From Candidatus Sericytochromatia bacterium S15B-MN24 CBMW_12 (lineage in GTDB: Bacteria; Cyanobacteriota; Sericytochromatia; S15B-MN24; UBA4093): a stretch of 64,000 nucleotides of DNA. The position numbers and the translations under genes were made by a program. This document shows positions 1 through 10,257 of the stretch, piece after piece. The notes beneath the pieces were generated by a model that saw only the letters and a program-made list of their open reading frames with translations, did no database searches and was not told the origin of the DNA. Each line of letters opens with the position of its first letter. Position 1 is the stretch's first letter. Where the stretch lies: contig DAZV01000037.1 in assembly GCA_002083825.1 (NCBI GenBank), positions 1-64,000 on the forward strand. Direction: 5' to 3'.

Positions 1-707
1 CCACCCCCATCCCCAACGGACTCGACTCCTTCGGCCTCCCGCTGGCCCCCACCACCAACCACCCCCTCGGGACCGACGACCTCGGCCGGGACGCCTTCGC
101 CCGCTGGCTCTTCGGCGCCCGCGTCTCCCTGACCGTCGGCTTCAGCGCCACCGCGCTCGCCGGAATCATCGGAGTCACCCTCGGCATCCTCGCCGGCTTC
201 CGCGGAGGCTGGGTCGACATGCTCCTCATGCGCTTCACCGAGGTCGTCATGGCCTTCCCCACCCTGCTCCTGGCCATGGGTCTCGCCGCCGTACTCCCCA
301 CCCACCCCGCCATGGTCGTCCTCACCCTGGGCATCGTCGGCTGGACCGCCATCGCCCGCCTCGTCCGCACCATGACCCTCTCCCTGCGCGAAAACGAGTT
401 CATCGACGCCGCCCGCGCCATGGGAGGATCCCCCCTCTGGATCCTCCGAAAACACCTCCTTCCCAACCTCTCCGGAGCCATCGGCTCCCTACTGGCTCTC
501 AAACTGGCCGACATGTTCCTCCTCGAAGCCGCACTCAGCTTCCTGGGACTCGGCATCCGTCCCCCCACCCCCTCCTGGGGCAACATGATCCACGACGGTC
601 AACTCTACTTCCGCGACGCCCCCTGGCTCTTCATGGCCCCCGGCCTCGCCATCTTCACCGTCGTCCTCGCCTTCAACCTCCTTGGCGACCGCTGGGGACG
701 CCGCTAA
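1..707 (+). CDS. dppC: Dipeptide/oligopeptide ABC transporter permease (DppC/OppC family), 5' truncated by window edge
   Basis: Open frame continues to the window start (NHPLGTDDLGRDAFARWLFGARVSL); EAA-type loop and C-terminal ALSFLGLGIRPPTPSWGNMI signature of DppC permeases. Confidence 0.93.
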   Translation, partial: TPIPNGLDSFGLPLAPTTNHPLGTDDLGRDAFARWLFGARVSLTVGFSATALAGIIGVTLGILAGFRGGWVDMLLMRFTEVVMAFPTLLLAMGLAAVLPTHPAMVVLTLGIVGWTAIARLVRTMTLSLRENEFIDAARAMGGSPLWILRKHLLPNLSGAIGSLLALKLADMFLLEAALSFLGLGIRPPTPSWGNMIHDGQLYFRDAPWLFMAPGLAIFTVVLAFNLLGDRWGRR

Positions 708-800
708 CCCCCTAAACACACCACTTGTAGCCAATCCTCGCCCTCCCCGACACTTGCTCGATCGGTTTGACCCTCGCCCTCGCCGGGAATGAGGGGGGCA

Positions 801-1336
801 TGCTCGAACTCGAGGGCTTCACCCAACGATCCACCGTCCTGCCGGCCTCCCCCGAGGAGGTCTCCCGCTATTTCTCCGGCAACGATCTGCTCCTCAAGCA
901 ACTCGTCGGAGCCGAGCGCGTCTCCCGCATCGCCCCCCAGCGCTTCCTCGTCTCGGTCGGTCGCTTCGAGGCCCTCGGCATCGTCATCGATCCCCACTTC
1001 GAGGTCGTCTTCGAGGATCTTCCCGGCCTCACTCGCATGGACTCCGCCTCTTGCCGGGTCGTCACCTCCGAGAACCTCGAACTCGAACTCTCCGCCGGCT
1101 TCTCCGGCGAAGCCCGCTTCGAACCCCATCCCGACGGCTGCCTCCTCACCTCGTGGAGTGCCGCCCGGGTCGAAATCCTCAGCCTCCCCCCCCTGCTTCG
1201 CGGACTCCCCCGAAACATGATTCAATCGGTCGGATCGACCGTCATCAACAAGGCCCTCGAAGCCATGAGCGCCCGCTTCGTCCCCCTGATTCGCGCGGAC
1301 TTCGAACGCTGGAAAAGCCAATCCGTCCCTTGTTGA
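801..1336 (+). CDS. Conserved hypothetical protein, possibly DUF1997-like
   Basis: ORF 767-1336; internal ATG at 801 (MLELEGFTQRSTV...). Sits between dppC and the substrate-binding protein gene. Family call is weak, from general resemblance only. Confidence 0.5.
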
Positions 1337-1385
1337 CCCCCCCGCACTTTGGTAGGCTGAGGGCAAACCATTCGGAAGAAGGACC

Positions 1386-2954
1386 ATGCTAAAGAAATTC
1401 GCGCTCGCCACCATGATCGTTGCAGGATGCTCCGGAACCCCAGGCGCCTCCGATGCCATTCTCAACATCGGCCTCCAGGATCCTCCCAGCACCCTCGACC
1501 CCGCCATCGCTTACAACATCCCCGCCGTCGGCATCTCGCACCTCATGTTCAATGGTCTCGTCGCCTTCGATCCCCAGGCCAAGGTCGCCCCGGATCTCGC
1601 CGAAAGCTGGACCATCAGCCCCGACGGCCTCGAATACCGCTTCGCGCTGCGCGACGGCGTGACCTTCCACGACGGCCAACCCTTCACCTCGGCCGACGTC
1701 AAGTATTCGCTCGAACGCGTCCTCAAACCCGCGACCAAGTCCCCCGGTTCCGCATTCTTCCGCCAGATCGTCGGAGCCCCCGACGTCATCTCGGGCAAGT
1801 CCCCCCATGCCGCCGGCATCCGGACCCCCAGTGCCCGCGAGGTCGTCATCCGTCTCGCAGCTCCCCAGAGCTACTTCCTCCAGCTGTTGGCCATGGGTTT
1901 CGGCTCCGTCGTGCCCGAGGGCCGGGCCGACGATCCGAGCTTCGCCAAGCACCCCATCGGCACGGGGCCCTTCGCCTTCGAACGCATGATCATCGGTCAG
2001 CGCCTCACCTTGACCAAGAACCCCCGCTACTTCCGGCCCGACGCGGCGAAGCTCGACGGCATCGAGGTCCACCTCGGCCTCAACGAGCAGCTCGAAACCC
2101 TGCGCTTCGAGCGCGGCGAACTCGACGTTCTGGGTGTCTTCCGCAACATCGGAGCCGCCGACTACGTTCGCCTGAGTCGGGATCCCAAGTGGAAAGACGC
2201 CTTTCTCGACGCCGCCGACAACTCGGTCCACTACCTCGGCCTCAACACCGGGATGAAGCCCTTCGACAACCCCAAGGTTCGCGAAGCGGTGGCCCGCGCT
2301 ATCGACAAACGCAAGCTCGTGACCTTGCTGAACGGGCGCGCCGTGCCTGCCGAGGGCATGCTGCCCCCGTCCCTGCCGGGCTTCGACCCTGCCCATCGGG
2401 GCTATCCCTACAGCCCCGATCGGGCCAAGCAACTGCTGGTCGAAGCCGGCTTCCCCGAGGGCTTCAGCACGGCCTACTGGACCTCCAACTCGCAGACTTC
2501 TCTGAAGGTGGCCCAGCAGATTCAGGTGGATCTGTCTCTGGTGGGCATCCGGGCCGAACTCAAGCCGGTCGCCTTCCCGACGCTCTTGGCGGGCGTGAGC
2601 CGCCCCGGTAACGCCCCCATGTTCGGGGGCAACTGGAGCCAGGACTACCCGGATCCCTCCAACTTCCTGCCGACGCTCTTCCACTCGCGTCAGATCAAAC
2701 CTTCGAACTCGGTCAACACCACCTTCTTCCAGGACGCGGCGACGGATCGCGCGCTGGACGAGGCCGAACGTCCCGGCATCGAATCCGCCCGCTTCGACAC
2801 GTACCGCCTGGCTCAGACGCGCATCATCGCCCAGGCTCCGGTGGTGCCGCTCTACCATCCCAAGAACGTGGACCTCGTTCAGCCCTGGGTGAAGGGTTAC
2901 CGGATCCATCCGGTCTGGCCCCTCGATCCGACCGGGCTGTCGCTCGCGAAATGA
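1386..2954 (+). CDS. ABC transporter substrate-binding lipoprotein (SBP_bac_5, DppA/OppA-like)
   Basis: Signal peptide with lipobox-like VAGCSG; DPPSTLDPA, YRFALRDGVTFHDGQPFTSADVKYSLER and NPRYFRPD motifs typical of the family. Confidence 0.94.
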   Translation: MLKKFALATMIVAGCSGTPGASDAILNIGLQDPPSTLDPAIAYNIPAVGISHLMFNGLVAFDPQAKVAPDLAESWTISPDGLEYRFALRDGVTFHDGQPFTSADVKYSLERVLKPATKSPGSAFFRQIVGAPDVISGKSPHAAGIRTPSAREVVIRLAAPQSYFLQLLAMGFGSVVPEGRADDPSFAKHPIGTGPFAFERMIIGQRLTLTKNPRYFRPDAAKLDGIEVHLGLNEQLETLRFERGELDVLGVFRNIGAADYVRLSRDPKWKDAFLDAADNSVHYLGLNTGMKPFDNPKVREAVARAIDKRKLVTLLNGRAVPAEGMLPPSLPGFDPAHRGYPYSPDRAKQLLVEAGFPEGFSTAYWTSNSQTSLKVAQQIQVDLSLVGIRAELKPVAFPTLLAGVSRPGNAPMFGGNWSQDYPDPSNFLPTLFHSRQIKPSNSVNTTFFQDAATDRALDEAERPGIESARFDTYRLAQTRIIAQAPVVPLYHPKNVDLVQPWVKGYRIHPVWPLDPTGLSLAK

Positions 2955-3868
2955 ACGGCATCCTCAAGCGACTCCTGGGTGCGTTCGCCGTCTGGCTCGG
3001 AGTCGCCACCCTCGCCTTCGCCCTGACCTACGTCATTCCCGCCGATCCGGCCAAGACCCTGGCCGGAGCCCAGGCGGATGCGGAAACCGTGGAGAGCATC
3101 CGGCGGGAACTGGGGCTCGATGCGCCTTCGCCCGTCCAGTACGTTCGCTACATGGGTGGAGCCCTGCGAGGGGACTTCGGGACTTCCTACGTGACGGCTC
3201 GGCCGGTCATGCCGATGATCCTGGAGCGCCTGCCGGCGACCGTCGCGCTCGCCCTGGGCGCGGTCGGGGTCTACATCGTGCTCGGGATGGGATTGGGACT
3301 CTGGGGCGGATTGAAGCCGAGGGGAATGGCCGACAGGTTCGGCGTCGTCATGGCTGCCGGCGGGGTCTCGGTACCGTCCTTCTGGTTCGGGCTCGCCTTG
3401 CTTTACGTCTTTGCCTATCGCTTCCCGATCTTGCCGCTCGGCGGGTACGGAACGCCCCTGCACGTGATCCTGCCGGCGATCACCCTGGGGCTCGGGGGGG
3501 CTGCCTACTACATCCGGCTCCTGCGTCAGAGCCTGCAGGAGGTCATGCGGCAGGATTACATCCGAACGGCCAGGGCCAAGGGGCTTCCGGAGTCCCGGGT
3601 GATCGCCAGGCATGCGTTGCGCAACGCGAGCCTTCCCATCGTGACCCTGCTGGGAATCGACGTCTCGCATCTTCTCGGCGGCGCGGTGCTCACGGAAAGC
3701 GTCTTTGGGTGGCCGGGGATCGGCAGCCAGGCGATGCAGGCGATCGCCACCATGGACGTCCCCGTGATCATGGGGACGGTGCTGTTCGCCGCGACGGCGA
3801 TCGTGATGGTCAACCTGATCGTGGACGTGATCACCCTCTGGATCGACCCCCGCGTCGCCAGCCTCTGA
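2951..3868 (+). CDS. dppB: Dipeptide ABC transporter permease (DppB family)
   Basis: Overlaps upstream stop by 4 nt (ATGA); DYIRTARAKGLPESRVIARHALRNASLPIVT and ESVFGWPGIGSQAMQAI motifs. Confidence 0.94.
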   Translation: MNGILKRLLGAFAVWLGVATLAFALTYVIPADPAKTLAGAQADAETVESIRRELGLDAPSPVQYVRYMGGALRGDFGTSYVTARPVMPMILERLPATVALALGAVGVYIVLGMGLGLWGGLKPRGMADRFGVVMAAGGVSVPSFWFGLALLYVFAYRFPILPLGGYGTPLHVILPAITLGLGGAAYYIRLLRQSLQEVMRQDYIRTARAKGLPESRVIARHALRNASLPIVTLLGIDVSHLLGGAVLTESVFGWPGIGSQAMQAIATMDVPVIMGTVLFAATAIVMVNLIVDVITLWIDPRVASL

Positions 3869-3990
3869 CCCTCCGTCGGCATCGACCCGGGCAGCGCCCG
3901 TAAAGGCCCACGATCCGGGGGGCTAGGCGGTTGCCTGCTTCCTGTGCTAGACTGCTTTCGAGGGTTTCCCTTGTCAAGCGGAGGTGCGCG

Positions 3991-4836
3991 ATGACGGATG
4001 TGGGACTGCAAGGCGATCAATCCCCAGCACCGGAGAAATCGATGGATAACGCGATGGATCGAAAGAACGCAAAAATGGCGTCCGACAAGACCCCGGAGCG
4101 GACCAAGGCCTTTGCCGGCATCTCTCCCCAGCAAAAAGAGAAGCTGGTCGCTGATCATCTGCCGCTCGTCAAGAAGATCGCGCGGGGTTTGGCCCGCCGT
4201 AGCACCGATCCGGTCGAAGACCTGATCCAGGTGGGATCGATAGGCCTTCTCGAGGCCATCGAGCGCTACGAGACCGGCCACAACACCGAGTTCAAGACCT
4301 ACGCAGTTCACTTCGTCACCGGTCACATCCGGCACTACCTGCGCGATCGCCAGAACCTGCTTCGCGGCCCGCGCGTGCTCCAGGAGCTCTCCTACCGCCT
4401 GAGCCAGGTCACGGCCCGGCTCACCCAGGAGTTCGGCCGCGAGCCCAACAACCAGGAGCTGGCAGACATCCTTCAGGTCAGCAAGGAGCAGGTCGACGAG
4501 GTCAAGGTCTACGACCGCCGCGTTACGGTCCTCTGGCTCGACCAGGAGGGCAACGACTCGGATGACGACGAGCAGCGCTCGTTGCTCGAAAGCCTCTCGG
4601 ACCCCCGATTTTCCGCGGATTCCCGCGAGGAGACCGACGAGAAGCTGGTCCTGGCCGAAGCGATGTCCCGCCTTCCCGAAGGCCAGCGTCAGCTGCTCGA
4701 GATGCGCTACTTCCACGACCTCACCCAAGCCGAACTTTCGCGCCGGCTGGGAATTTCGCAGATGGAAGTCTGCCGACGCCTCAAGAAGGCCGAGAAGCAG
4801 CTCAAGTCGGTCCTGCTCCCCAACCAGAAGCACTAG
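3991..4836 (+). CDS. RNA polymerase sigma factor, SigB/SigF/SigG (group 3) type
   Basis: Region 2 (LVKKIARGLARRSTDPVEDLIQVGSIGLLEAIERY), region 3 and region 4 HTH (TQAELSRRLGISQMEVCRRLKKA). RBS ggaggt before ATG 3991. Confidence 0.92.
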   Translation: MTDVGLQGDQSPAPEKSMDNAMDRKNAKMASDKTPERTKAFAGISPQQKEKLVADHLPLVKKIARGLARRSTDPVEDLIQVGSIGLLEAIERYETGHNTEFKTYAVHFVTGHIRHYLRDRQNLLRGPRVLQELSYRLSQVTARLTQEFGREPNNQELADILQVSKEQVDEVKVYDRRVTVLWLDQEGNDSDDDEQRSLLESLSDPRFSADSREETDEKLVLAEAMSRLPEGQRQLLEMRYFHDLTQAELSRRLGISQMEVCRRLKKAEKQLKSVLLPNQKH

Positions 4837-4880
4837 ATCGGTCGGCGGGGTTTTCCCCGCCGATGTCCTCCGGAGGCGAG

Positions 4881-5894
4881 ATGATCTCCCAAAGCTATCG
4901 GCAGCTCCTGGAAGGTCGGTCCCTGGCGCGTCCGCAGGCCACGGCCCTCATGGATAGCATCTTCGGGGGCGAGGCGACTCATGTGCAGGTGGCGGCCCTG
5001 CTCACCGCGCTCAAGATGAAGGGCGAGACCTCCGACGAGGTCGCGGGCTTCGCCGACTCGATGCGCGCGCATGCCCTGGCCTTTCCGGCCGAGGGCGAGG
5101 GAATCGACACGTGCGGGACGGGAGGCGATCGCGCCGGAACCTTCAACCTCTCGACCACCGTGGCCTTCATCGCGGCGGGAGCCGGCCTGAAGGTCGCCAA
5201 GCATGGCGGGCGCTCGGCCAGCAGCCGAACGGGTGGGGCCGACGTGCTCGAAGCCCTGGGAGTGGACATCGAGATGTCGCCCGAAACCGCCGCGCGTTGC
5301 CTGGAAACGATCGGAGTGACCTTCCTCTTCGCCCCGCGCTACCATCCGGCCATGCGGCATGTCGCTCCGGTGCGACGCGAACTTGGCATTCCCACGGTCT
5401 TCAACGTCCTGGGCCCCCTCTGCAATCCCGCCAGGCCCCGCCGACAGGTGCTGGGAGTGTACCGGGCCGAACTGGTGGAGCTGGTCAGCCAGGCACTGCT
5501 CGAGCTCGGATCGACCCATGCCATGGTCGTCCACGGCCGCTCGGGGCTCGACGAGATGGCCCTGGACGGCCCGACCCTGGTAGCCGAGCTCCAGGACGGC
5601 ATCATCCGGCGCTACGAGGTTCACCCCCGTGACCTCGGCCTCGCCCAGGCCCCCGTCTCGGCGCTGGCGGGCGGAGACGTCTGGGAGAACGCGCACATTC
5701 TACGCGCCCTACTCGAAGGCGCCGACCGCGGTCCGCGGCGGGATGCCGCGCTCCTCAACGCCGCAGCCGCCATGCGGGTGGGGGGAATCGCCGCCACCCT
5801 GCAAGAAGGAGTCGAGCTCGCGCGCGAAGCCTTGGACTCCGGCGAGGCGCTCAGAAAGCTTGGCGATCTGGTCAAGCTGTCCCGACAGAATTAA
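4881..5894 (+). CDS. trpD: Anthranilate phosphoribosyltransferase
   Basis: DTCGTGGDRAGTFNLSTTVAFIAAGAGLKVAKHGGRSASSRTGGADVLEALG and FNVLGPLCNPA signature. Start at 4881 (or 4863). Confidence 0.96.
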   Translation: MISQSYRQLLEGRSLARPQATALMDSIFGGEATHVQVAALLTALKMKGETSDEVAGFADSMRAHALAFPAEGEGIDTCGTGGDRAGTFNLSTTVAFIAAGAGLKVAKHGGRSASSRTGGADVLEALGVDIEMSPETAARCLETIGVTFLFAPRYHPAMRHVAPVRRELGIPTVFNVLGPLCNPARPRRQVLGVYRAELVELVSQALLELGSTHAMVVHGRSGLDEMALDGPTLVAELQDGIIRRYEVHPRDLGLAQAPVSALAGGDVWENAHILRALLEGADRGPRRDAALLNAAAAMRVGGIAATLQEGVELAREALDSGEALRKLGDLVKLSRQN

Positions 5895-6032
5895 CTCCCA
5901 GGGGATCCCAAACGATACGGGTCAAGCTGCTGAGCTCGCGGCAAGATGCCGTAGGCGCTGGCTAATCCGCCCCCGATACGACATAGATCCCCGAAAAAAC
6001 TCCCGAACCTCGCGTTTTTTCGAAGCAAGCCC

Positions 6033-6061
6033 TTGCAATTGCAAGCGCTTCTGCCTATAAT
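6033..6061 (+). promoter_or_regulatory. Sigma70-type promoter upstream of the HU gene
   Basis: TTGCAA (6033-6038), 17-nt spacer, TATAAT (6056-6061). Confidence 0.7.
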
Positions 6062-6165
6062 CTCGCTAGATAGCCAGGCAAGCTGGCTTGTCATGCGGGT
6101 TTTCCCGGTATTACCAGCATGTGATCCGTCCATTGAGCCAGTTATGACAGAAGGGAAGACGTGGG

Positions 6166-6474
6166 ATGAACAAAGAGGAACTGATCAAGCAGATTAGCAC
6201 CAAGGCGAAGGTTTCCCAGAAGGAAGCCGGCGAGTGCCTGAACGCGACCATCGAGGCCATCTCGGTGGCCCTCTCCAAGGGTGACAAGATCACCTTGGTG
6301 GGCTTCGGCACCTTCCAGGTTCGCCAGCGGGCTGCTCGCGAGGGCCGCAATCCGCGCACCGGCGCCGTCCTGAAGATCCCCGCCAAGAAGTCTCCCGTCT
6401 GGACCGCGGGCAAGACGCTCAAGGAGCGGGTCGAGGGCGGCAGCAAGAAGAAGGTCGCCGCCAAGAAGAAGTAG
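6166..6474 (+). CDS. hup: HU family DNA-binding protein
   Basis: MNKEELIKQISTKAKVSQKEAG...GFGTFQVRQRAAREGRNPRTG; Lys-rich C-terminal tail. Confidence 0.97.
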   Translation: MNKEELIKQISTKAKVSQKEAGECLNATIEAISVALSKGDKITLVGFGTFQVRQRAAREGRNPRTGAVLKIPAKKSPVWTAGKTLKERVEGGSKKKVAAKKK

Positions 6475-6495
6475 CTTTCTTTCGAGACCAAGCTT

Positions 6496-6532
6496 GCGCG
6501 AAGGCCCCGGGCAGTGCCCGGGGCCTTCGCGC
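6496..6532. terminator. Candidate bidirectional hairpin between convergent hup and leuS
   Basis: Perfect 18-bp inverted repeat GCGCGAAGGCCCCGGGCA / TGCCCGGGGCCTTCGCGC with 1-nt centre; no long T-tract. Confidence 0.6.
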
Positions 6533-6580
6533 TTGCGTACCTCCCAAGTGCGCCCCGGGAGTTCCCGGGGCTCGCGGGGG

Positions 6581-9010
6581 CTACTTGACGACCAGGTTGA
6601 GGAGACGGCCGGGAACCAGGATCTTCTTGACGATCTCCTTGCCGGCGAGCGCCGCCTGGGTTTCAGGCAACGCGAAGGCCAGCGCTTCCACCTCGCTCTG
6701 CGAGGCGTCGGCGCCGACCAGGACCCGCGCGCGAATCTTGCCGTTGATCTGAACGGCGATTTCGAGCTCGTTCTCCTTGGTGAGCGCTTCGTCCCAGGTC
6801 GGCCACTCGGCGTAGGTGATGGTCTGCCTGTTCCCCAACCCCTCCCAGAGTTCCTCGGCGAGGTGGGGAGCGTAGGGGGAGAGAAGCTTCACGAAGGCCG
6901 TCATGGCCGCCAGCGGGAGCTGGTCCTGTTTGTAGGCCTCGTTGATGAAGATCATCAGCTGCGAGATGGCGGTGTTGAAGCGCAGCGTCTCGGTGTCCTG
7001 GGTGACCTTGGCGATGGTCTTGTGAAGCGTGCGGGTGAAGGTCTCGCTAGCCTGGGCATCCTCGCGGATGGCGGGATTCAGGCTGCCTTCCTCGGTGACG
7101 AAGAGGCGGTAGACGCGGTTGAGGAAGCGGAAAACGCCGTCGATCCCGCTGGAATTCCAGGGCTTGGTCGCTTCGAGCGGTCCCATGAACATCTCGTAGA
7201 GTCTCAGGGTGTCGGCGCCGGAATGCGCGACGATGTCGTCGGGGTTGACGACGTTGCCGCGGGACTTCGACATCTTCTCGCCGTTCTCGCCCAGGATCAT
7301 GCCCTGGTTGACCAGCTTGTGGAACGGCTCCTTGGTGGAGACGACACCGAGGTCGTAGAGCACCTTGTGCCAGAAGCGCGCGTAAAGCAGGTGAAGGACG
7401 GCGTGCTCGGCTCCCCCGACGTAGAGGTCCGCCGGCATCCAGTACTGCTCCTTCTCCTTGGAGACGAGCGCCTGATCGTTTTTCGGGTCGAGGTAGCGCA
7501 GGTAGTACCAGCAGCTACCGGCCCACTGGGGCATGGTGTTGGTTTCCCGGCGGGCGGGCCTGCCGGTCTCGGGGTCGACCGTGTTGACCCAGTGCGAGAC
7601 GTTGGCGAGCGGGGATTCCCCGGTTCCGGAAGGCTTGATCTCGTCGATCTCGGGCAGCAAGAGCGGCAGCTCCGACTCGGGGAGCGCCTTCATGGTGCCG
7701 TCTTCGAGGTAAATGATGGGAATGGGTTCGCCCCAGTAGCGCTGACGGCTGAAGAGCCAGTCACGCAGGCGATAGGAGACCTTCTTGTGGCCGGCCCCCT
7801 GCGCTTCGAGCCAGGCGATCATCTTGGCCTTGGCCTCCGGGACGTTCATGCCCTCGAGGAAGCCGGCGTTGACGAGTATGCCCTCGCCGGTGTAGGCGGC
7901 TTGCGAGACGTCGCCGCCGGCGACCACCTCGACGATGGGAAGTTCGAACTTCTTGGCGAACTCCCAGTCGCGTTCGTCGTGCCCGGGCACCGCCATGATG
8001 GCACCGGTACCGTAGGTGGCGAGCACGTAGTCGGCAATCCAGACCGGGACGGGCTGGCCGTTCGCGGGGTTGGTGGCGAAGGCCCCGGTGAAGACCCCCG
8101 TCTTCTCCTTGGCGAGTTCGGTGCGTTCCAGGTCGCTCTTGTAGGAAGCGGCTTCCTGGTAGGCCTTGACGGCCGCGCGTTGCTCCGGCGTGGTGAGGAG
8201 GTCCACCAGCTCGTGCTCCGGGGCGAGGACGGCGTAGGTGGCGCCGAAGAGGGTGTCCGGGCGGGTGGTGAAGACCGTCAGGACGCGCGCGCCCAGGCTG
8301 GGAAGCGCGAAGTCGACCTCGGCGCCCTCTGAGCGACCGATCCAGTTCCGCTGCATCTCCTTGAGGCTATCGGGCCAGTCCAGTTCGTCGAGGTCGGCGA
8401 GCAGGCGGTCGGCATAGGCCGTGATCTTGAGGATCCACTGGCGCATGGGCTTGCGGACGACCGGGTGTCCTCCGCGTTCGGACTTGCCGTCGATGACCTC
8501 CTCGTTGGCGAGGACCGTTCCGAGAGCGGGACACCAGTTGACGGGGACCTCCGCGACGTAGGCGAGGCCCATTTTGTAGAGCTGGAGGAAGATCCACTGG
8601 GTCCACTTGAAGTAGTCGGGGTCGGTGGTGCTGAGTTCGCGGTCCCAGTCGTAGGAGAAGCCGAGCATCTTGATCTGGCGGCGGAAGGTATCGATGTTCT
8701 GCTTGGTGATGACGGCGGGCTGCTGACCGGTCGAAATGGCGAACTGCTCGGCGGGCAGGCCGAAGGCGTCCCAGCCCATGGGGTGAAGCACGTTGTAGCC
8801 GCGGAGGCGCTTGTAGCGACTCACGATGTCGGTGGCCGTGTAGCCTTCGGGATGCCCGACGTGAAGGCCCGCTCCGGAGGGGTAGGGGAACATGTCGAGG
8901 GCGTAGAACTTGGGCTTGTCGGAGACGTCGGAAGCCTTGAAGGTCTTGTTTGAATCCCAGTACTGCTGCCACTTTGGCTCGATCGTTTGGAAATTGTACT
9001 TGCCGTGCAT
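6581..9010 (-). CDS. leuS: Leucyl-tRNA synthetase
   Basis: [24 protein letters not shown] (HIGH region) and [10 protein letters not shown] (KMSKS) motifs; 809 aa. Confidence 0.98.
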   Translation of the reverse strand: MHGKYNFQTIEPKWQQYWDSNKTFKASDVSDKPKFYALDMFPYPSGAGLHVGHPEGYTATDIVSRYKRLRGYNVLHPMGWDAFGLPAEQFAISTGQQPAVITKQNIDTFRRQIKMLGFSYDWDRELSTTDPDYFKWTQWIFLQLYKMGLAYVAEVPVNWCPALGTVLANEEVIDGKSERGGHPVVRKPMRQWILKITAYADRLLADLDELDWPDSLKEMQRNWIGRSEGAEVDFALPSLGARVLTVFTTRPDTLFGATYAVLAPEHELVDLLTTPEQRAAVKAYQEAASYKSDLERTELAKEKTGVFTGAFATNPANGQPVPVWIADYVLATYGTGAIMAVPGHDERDWEFAKKFELPIVEVVAGGDVSQAAYTGEGILVNAGFLEGMNVPEAKAKMIAWLEAQGAGHKKVSYRLRDWLFSRQRYWGEPIPIIYLEDGTMKALPESELPLLLPEIDEIKPSGTGESPLANVSHWVNTVDPETGRPARRETNTMPQWAGSCWYYLRYLDPKNDQALVSKEKEQYWMPADLYVGGAEHAVLHLLYARFWHKVLYDLGVVSTKEPFHKLVNQGMILGENGEKMSKSRGNVVNPDDIVAHSGADTLRLYEMFMGPLEATKPWNSSGIDGVFRFLNRVYRLFVTEEGSLNPAIREDAQASETFTRTLHKTIAKVTQDTETLRFNTAISQLMIFINEAYKQDQLPLAAMTAFVKLLSPYAPHLAEELWEGLGNRQTITYAEWPTWDEALTKENELEIAVQINGKIRARVLVGADASQSEVEALAFALPETQAALAGKEIVKKILVPGRLLNLVVK

Positions 9011-9099
9011 CTGCTGCTCCTAGTTGCGAGTTTGGATGGGCCATTATACCACCAAGCACGTGATGACGAGCTTAGCGCCCCGCCGCGTGGCGCGGATCG

Positions 9100-9756
9100 T
9101 CACGGCCAGTTCCGCTCCAACTTCTCCAGTTGATCGCGGCTGGCCTTGAGGTGGACGCCGTCGTCGTCCACGGCGCTGACCCAGCTCAGCGGCACGGAGA
9201 CGTCATGGGGGAAGAGGAAGCCCTTGCGGATGACGAAGCCGGTCGCGCGCTCATGGTCCGGGTCGACGAGGACCTCCTCGATCCGCCCGCAGGATCCGTC
9301 GGTGCAGAGGACCGGCAACCCCTCCGTGATGGCGACCTCTCCCGCGGGGATGTGGTGGTGTTCGATCCGCAAGGGGCCCGGGTTGAAGACGCCGAGATCG
9401 GGAAGGGGCAGGATGGCGCAGCCCTCACCGTAGGGAGCGGCCATGTCGGAGGACGGCAGGCAGTAATCGGTGGATAGGTAGTCGGGGAGGTCCTTCAACT
9501 CGTCCGCGCCGACCTTGAGGACGATGCCCTTCGGCCCGAGCCGCCCGACCATGGCCATGGGAAGGACCACTTCCCGTCCGTCGCCTATCCGGACGATCAG
9601 ATGGGTGACTTCCGCCGACCTGGGCTCCAGGACCACCTTTTGCAGGCGTCCACAGCGCCCGTCGAGGCAACGGATCTCGGCGTCGAAGCGCAGCGACTCC
9701 GGGATGGCCTTCTCTTTCATGCGATCCTCCATGCGATCCTCCATGCGATCCTCCAT
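9100..9756 (-). CDS. PRC-barrel domain protein (two PRC-barrel-like halves)
   Basis: Two internal halves with PRC-like beta-rich pattern (EIRCLDGRCGRLQKVVLEPRSAEVTHLIVRIG; PVLCTDGSCGRIEEVLVDPDHERATGFVIRKG). Start ambiguous: four tandem in-frame ATGs. Confidence 0.8.
   Translation of the reverse strand: MEDRMEDRMEDRMKEKAIPESLRFDAEIRCLDGRCGRLQKVVLEPRSAEVTHLIVRIGDGREVVLPMAMVGRLGPKGIVLKVGADELKDLPDYLSTDYCLPSSDMAAPYGEGCAILPLPDLGVFNPGPLRIEHHHIPAGEVAITEGLPVLCTDGSCGRIEEVLVDPDHERATGFVIRKGFLFPHDVSVPLSWVSAVDDDGVHLKASRDQLEKLERNWP
9721..9756 (-). repeat. 12-bp tandem repeat x3 (ATGGAGGATCGC on minus strand)
   Basis: Three exact copies of gcgatcctccat at 9721-9732, 9733-9744 and 9745-9756; encodes MEDR-MEDR-MEDR. 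Confidence 0.95.
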
Positions 9757-9786
9757 GCGATTCCCCCTCCGGTCAGCCACTCCTTT

Positions 9787-9819
9787 CCGGCTGTTTACCG
9801 GCTGCTTGCCGGCTGTCTG
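9787..9819 (+). repeat. Three imperfect 11-bp direct repeats (ccggctgttta/ccggctgcttg/ccggctgtctg)
   Basis: Read directly from sequence; phased at 11 bp, upstream of the PRC-barrel gene. Confidence 0.8.
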
Positions 9820-10046
9820 CACGACCTGCTATCCCCTGCTTGTCTGGTTTCGAGCGGGGCCCGGGTTCCGGGAAGTAGCCCCGCTCATCCTAGCAAATCG
9901 CGAAGGCCGAGTTTGCCCTTGCGAAGGCCGGATCTTGGCCCGCTGGGGTCCGTTGCCCCGGCGCGGCGGTCGGCTCGCGTAGAGTCCAACCCCATCTCCG
10001 GAACCGTGGGGGAGGAGGATCCCGTCCCTTGGCGCGGAAGCGGGCG

Positions 10047-10076
10047 TTGACAGTCCAAAACGCCCGGAGATACAGT
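10047..10076 (+). promoter_or_regulatory. Possible promoter upstream of KGG-repeat operon
   Basis: TTGACA (10047-10052), 18-nt spacer, TACAGT (10071-10076). Confidence 0.4.
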
Positions 10077-10257
10077 ACGGAAAAAGATTAATGAAAATTA
10101 ACCAAAATTCTTGTCGGCAGTCGACAGCCGAGGAGCCGAAAAGCCGCCAGGAGATTGCGGCGACCTGAGTTTGGGGAGCCTTGAGGTTGGGGAGCCTGAT
10201 GAATGAGCGCCCGATCCCAACTGGCGGAGACATGGCGGGAAATAAAGGAGGGATACC

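Noticed and set aside
1389-2909. 506-aa minus-strand ORF opposite substrate-binding protein
   Set aside because: Antisense shadow; + strand ORF carries conserved SBP_bac_5 motifs.
6494-8332. 612-aa + strand ORF opposite leuS
   Set aside because: Antisense shadow ORF caused by high GC; leuS on the minus strand has full family motifs.
9721-9756. Short regular repeats as a CRISPR remnant
   Set aside because: Contiguous 12-bp in-frame coding repeats without spacers; no cas genes.
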